A DNA stretch of 29,171 nt from a virus. Position 1 is the stretch's first letter, and each line of letters opens with the position of its first letter. The notes under the pieces are model-generated. The model searched no databases. It had not been told where the DNA came from and saw only the letters and a list, made by a program, of their open reading frames with translations. The DNA lies in IMG/VR virus record IMGVR_UViG_3300030329_001987, positions 1 through 29,171 of that record, one strand, 5' to 3'. Shown piece after piece: positions 26,943 through 29,171 of the stretch. The translations under genes and the position numbers were made by a program.

Positions 26943-28483
26943 TGGCTTCAGGGTTCGGAAGCTTTTCTACTTTCGATAAAAAATTTAAAAATAATGCTTA
27001 TAAATTTAAACCTATAAAAAACGAATTTGGAGGAAGTAGTCCTGAGTCGTTATATACAGTTAATAGAGAATCATGTTGGGCACGATGGAGAAGAGGCTTT
27101 GAATTAGCTACAGCATCGTTATATCACAACTCATTTGATTATCCCTTTAAGTATCGTATTCCGCTTCCTACAGGCGTTCCTGGAGCCTCTGGAAACGCTC
27201 CTGCTATTCCAGGTGTATTTAGAGGTTTTCCTACAAAGAATAAAGAATTAGGAGTTCATTGGGCAGGTGTACGTGTAGCAGGTAGTCTTCGATTTGATAA
27301 TGTCTTAGATAGTAGTAATGTTCGAGCATCTATTGCTTCAGTAACAGAAGATAATGAATTCTGGTATGTACAACTTGCAGGAACTTGGAGTTCAACTAAT
27401 CCTCTTCCAGCTCCTTTATTTATTCCTATTGCAGGTACAGATGGAATTAAACCTACAAATGGTGAGGTAATAGAAGATCGAATTATTGAACCTGAAGGAG
27501 TTCCTATTAATAGAGGAACAATTAATCCAAATACACAAACTAGATATGGTTATGTACAAGCAGTTTTAGCTGATGTTAATCCAAACACAGGTTTATTAAA
27601 ACTTAGAAAACGTGGTTCTGTTGAAGCAACTCCTGACCAAATATTAGTTACACCAGCAACTAGACCTCCAAATGTAGGTCGTTATTTTATGACAGGTACT
27701 CGGTACTATTGCACTTGTCAGGATTTTACTCGTCGTCAATACGCTTATATATCATCCTTGGGTCAAAGGTCAGGTCCAAGATTTCCAAAAACAGGAGTAG
27801 CAACACTAAAACCTGGACGTTACGAAGTTATGACGGAAGCAGGTAAAGTTGCTAACCAAGCAATGACTAATGCTTTAACTAACAGGCAATTAGAAATTGT
27901 TGCTCCTGCTGTTGAATATGAAATACCTCCAACAACTGCAGCTACAAGTAGTACGGTATTAGGAGCTACTAGAGATAACCCAGGTGTATTTAGTGACTTT
28001 GGTGGTGTATATCTAAGAAGTGGAGCTGATCCTTCTCTTCCAGGTGCAAGATCTGAAGGCTTACCTGACTTTGAAGATTATAAAGCAAAAGATAATGTCA
28101 TTACATCTTTGACTGACAGATGGAGTCCTACTCTTGATGAGTTTAGATATTGCAAACATATTTATTCAATGAAATATGAAGAAGGTGTTTTTCCTCCAGA
28201 ACCATCCGATATACCTGTTGAAATAAAAGATATTGTTGCATGGGAACAAAAACTTGTCGATCAAGTTGAAAAAGATCAACAAGGAGCTGCTGCGAATATA
28301 AACAGATATGGATTGTCTTATATGGATATACCTCCATTTAATTGTCAATCACCAATGATGGTTCAAATGATGCAAAAACTATTTAACATTCCTTCTACTT
28401 TTGTAAGACTACAAAATTTCACTATGTATGATAAAACTGGAAGAGCATATACACCAGCACAAGGAGGAACTCCTACGACATGA
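26942..28483 (+). CDS. Virion structural protein with split SWIM-like Cys/His motif (513 aa)
   Basis: A 513-residue soluble protein. Early residues (CWARWRRGFELATASLYHNS) and a long beta-rich middle suggest a large structural protein. Residues 255-266 read YYCTCQDFTRRQ (Cys257, Cys259) and residues 402-410 read RYCKHIYSM (Cys404, His406). Together these fit CxC...CxH of a SWIM zinc finger, but with about 144 residues between the pairs instead of the usual 6-25. The end is PFNCQSPMMVQMMQKLFNIP. Coupled to its neighbours at both ends (TAATG, ATGA). Metal binding is inferred from the motif alone. Confidence 0.65.
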   Translation: MASGFGSFSTFDKKFKNNAYKFKPIKNEFGGSSPESLYTVNRESCWARWRRGFELATASLYHNSFDYPFKYRIPLPTGVPGASGNAPAIPGVFRGFPTKNKELGVHWAGVRVAGSLRFDNVLDSSNVRASIASVTEDNEFWYVQLAGTWSSTNPLPAPLFIPIAGTDGIKPTNGEVIEDRIIEPEGVPINRGTINPNTQTRYGYVQAVLADVNPNTGLLKLRKRGSVEATPDQILVTPATRPPNVGRYFMTGTRYYCTCQDFTRRQYAYISSLGQRSGPRFPKTGVATLKPGRYEVMTEAGKVANQAMTNALTNRQLEIVAPAVEYEIPPTTAATSSTVLGATRDNPGVFSDFGGVYLRSGADPSLPGARSEGLPDFEDYKAKDNVITSLTDRWSPTLDEFRYCKHIYSMKYEEGVFPPEPSDIPVEIKDIVAWEQKLVDQVEKDQQGAAANINRYGLSYMDIPPFNCQSPMMVQMMQKLFNIPSTFVRLQNFTMYDKTGRAYTPAQGGTPTT

Positions 28484-28710
28484 CTGAACCTAAATTTGGA
28501 GATATTGTTGATACGAATTTTATTTATTCTGAAGAGCAAAGAAATGTAAGAAAATTTGGAGATAGTGAAGTTCAACTTAGTGGTCAACCAGCTACATATC
28601 ATGCAGGAGATGTTGTACATATGCCTTATAAATCAACAGAAACATCAACAATAGAAGCGATAGGATTAGCATGGTCTGGTTTTGCAAATGGTGTAAATCC
28701 TGCCGATTGA
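28480..28710 (+). CDS. Small structural-region protein (76 aa)
   Basis: A 76-residue acidic protein (MTEPKFGDIVDTNFIYSEEQ; DVVHMPYKSTETSTIEAIGL) starting in an ATGA overlap with the preceding gene. The SGQPATYHAGDVVHMPYKS part looks like beta strands with turns. It is the last gene before psbA and probably the last of the structural operon. No family recognised. Confidence 0.6.
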   Translation: MTEPKFGDIVDTNFIYSEEQRNVRKFGDSEVQLSGQPATYHAGDVVHMPYKSTETSTIEAIGLAWSGFANGVNPAD

Positions 28711-28734
28711 ATTATTAATTGTATAGTTATATTA

Positions 28735-28753
28735 AGCCTTTTGTTGAAAGGCT
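28735..28753 (+). terminator. Hairpin upstream of psbA
   Basis: AGCCTTT (28735-28741) and AAAGGCT (28747-28753) form a perfect seven-pair stem with a five-base loop, 24 bases before the psbA start. A short A/U-rich tract, not a clear U-run, follows. It may weakly end the structural operon or protect the 5' end of a psbA message. Confidence 0.45.
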
Positions 28754-28777
28754 AACAAACGTCCTTATATTATTAAA

Positions 28778-29171
28778 ATGGCTACTGCTATAGACGTTAG
28801 GGAACGAAGTTCCTTAACAGGCTGGCCTGAGTTTTGTGAGTGGGTTACATCTACAAACAACCGTTTATATGTCGGTTGGTTTGGAGTATTAATGATCCCT
28901 TGCTTGCTAACAGCAGTCACTTGTTTCATAATTGCGTTTATCGCTGCACCTCCCGTAGATATTGATGGAATCAGAGAACCAGTTGCAGGATCATTCCTGT
29001 ACGGAAACAACATCATATCTGGAGCAATCGTCCCATCCTCTAACGCAATCGGTCTTCACTTCTACCCAATCTGGGAAGCTGCAACCATCGACGAGTGGTT
29101 GTATAACGGTGGACCATATCAACTCATTGTGTTCCACTTTCTCATCGGTATCTCAGCTTACATGGGACGCC
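28778..29171 (+). CDS. psbA: Photosystem II D1 protein, partial (cyanophage psbA)
   Basis: D1 is the reaction-centre subunit that carries the special pair, tyrosine Z and the QB quinone site, and it turns over quickly in light. The first 131 residues are present: [19 protein letters not shown], then conserved D1 blocks [80 protein letters not shown]. Phage copies are known to sustain photosynthesis during infection. The reading frame is intact to the edge; the C-terminal two thirds lie outside. Third-position C use is higher than in neighbours, consistent with host origin. Confidence 0.97.
   Translation, partial: MATAIDVRERSSLTGWPEFCEWVTSTNNRLYVGWFGVLMIPCLLTAVTCFIIAFIAAPPVDIDGIREPVAGSFLYGNNIISGAIVPSSNAIGLHFYPIWEAATIDEWLYNGGPYQLIVFHFLIGISAYMGR

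Noticed and set aside
6497-29171. Integrase or other sign of a prophage
   Set aside because: No recombinase, repressor or attachment-like repeat was seen; host-type content is limited to psbA, which fits a lytic cyanophage.

Overview
The window is a stretch of a tailed bacteriophage genome. It is AT-rich and tightly packed, with a long head-gene module and a host-derived photosystem II gene, psbA (D1 protein), running off the right edge. That gene and the general style of the small proteins point to a marine cyanophage infecting Synechococcus or Prochlorococcus. I cannot place the phage in a named genus. No tail tube, sheath, baseplate or fibre gene is recognisable, so tail morphology is unresolved.

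Left arm (about 1-6400, almost all on the minus strand): small, mostly unrecognisable genes of 26-208 codons. One tightly overlapped operon (1428 down to 126, joined by ATGA and TAATG junctions) is followed leftward by a gene that leaves the window. A second group (5722 down to 2530) is different. Most of its intergenic gaps of 65-105 bases hold two or three GC-rich hairpins back to back. A 290-base structured gap at 2240-2529 looks like a noncoding RNA or a long leader. One virion-like gene (1514-1792) sits on the opposite strand inside this arm. Between 5723 and 6189 there is no gene. This region holds four GTGGAAA-type repeats spaced 10-11 bases apart, two of them exact TTTTCCACA (DnaA-box-like) on the minus strand, and it is a candidate replication origin or control region.

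Right arm (6497-29171, all on the plus strand): the late region. It opens with a 936-codon protein carrying a SLOG (YspA/DUF2493-type) nucleotide-binding domain, then a run of Gly/Ala-rich, probably internal or ejected virion proteins. Next come two small paralogues, a probable small terminase, the large terminase, a membrane-anchored coiled-coil protein, an AbrB-like protein, the portal, the scaffold, the major capsid protein (MCP), an abundant-looking decoration-type protein, a helix-hairpin-helix protein, connector-sized proteins, two structural proteins (one with a split SWIM-like Cys/His motif) and psbA.

The most unusual feature is at 21435-22030. The scaffold start, with its own Shine-Dalgarno sequence, lies inside the portal gene, and the two genes share 596 bases in different frames, in a GC-rich patch that ends close to the portal stop codon. 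A smaller out-of-frame overlap (131 bases) joins an 82-codon gene to the small terminase. Strong hairpins abut the translation starts around the MCP/decoration pair, suggesting that relative protein dose is set after transcription.
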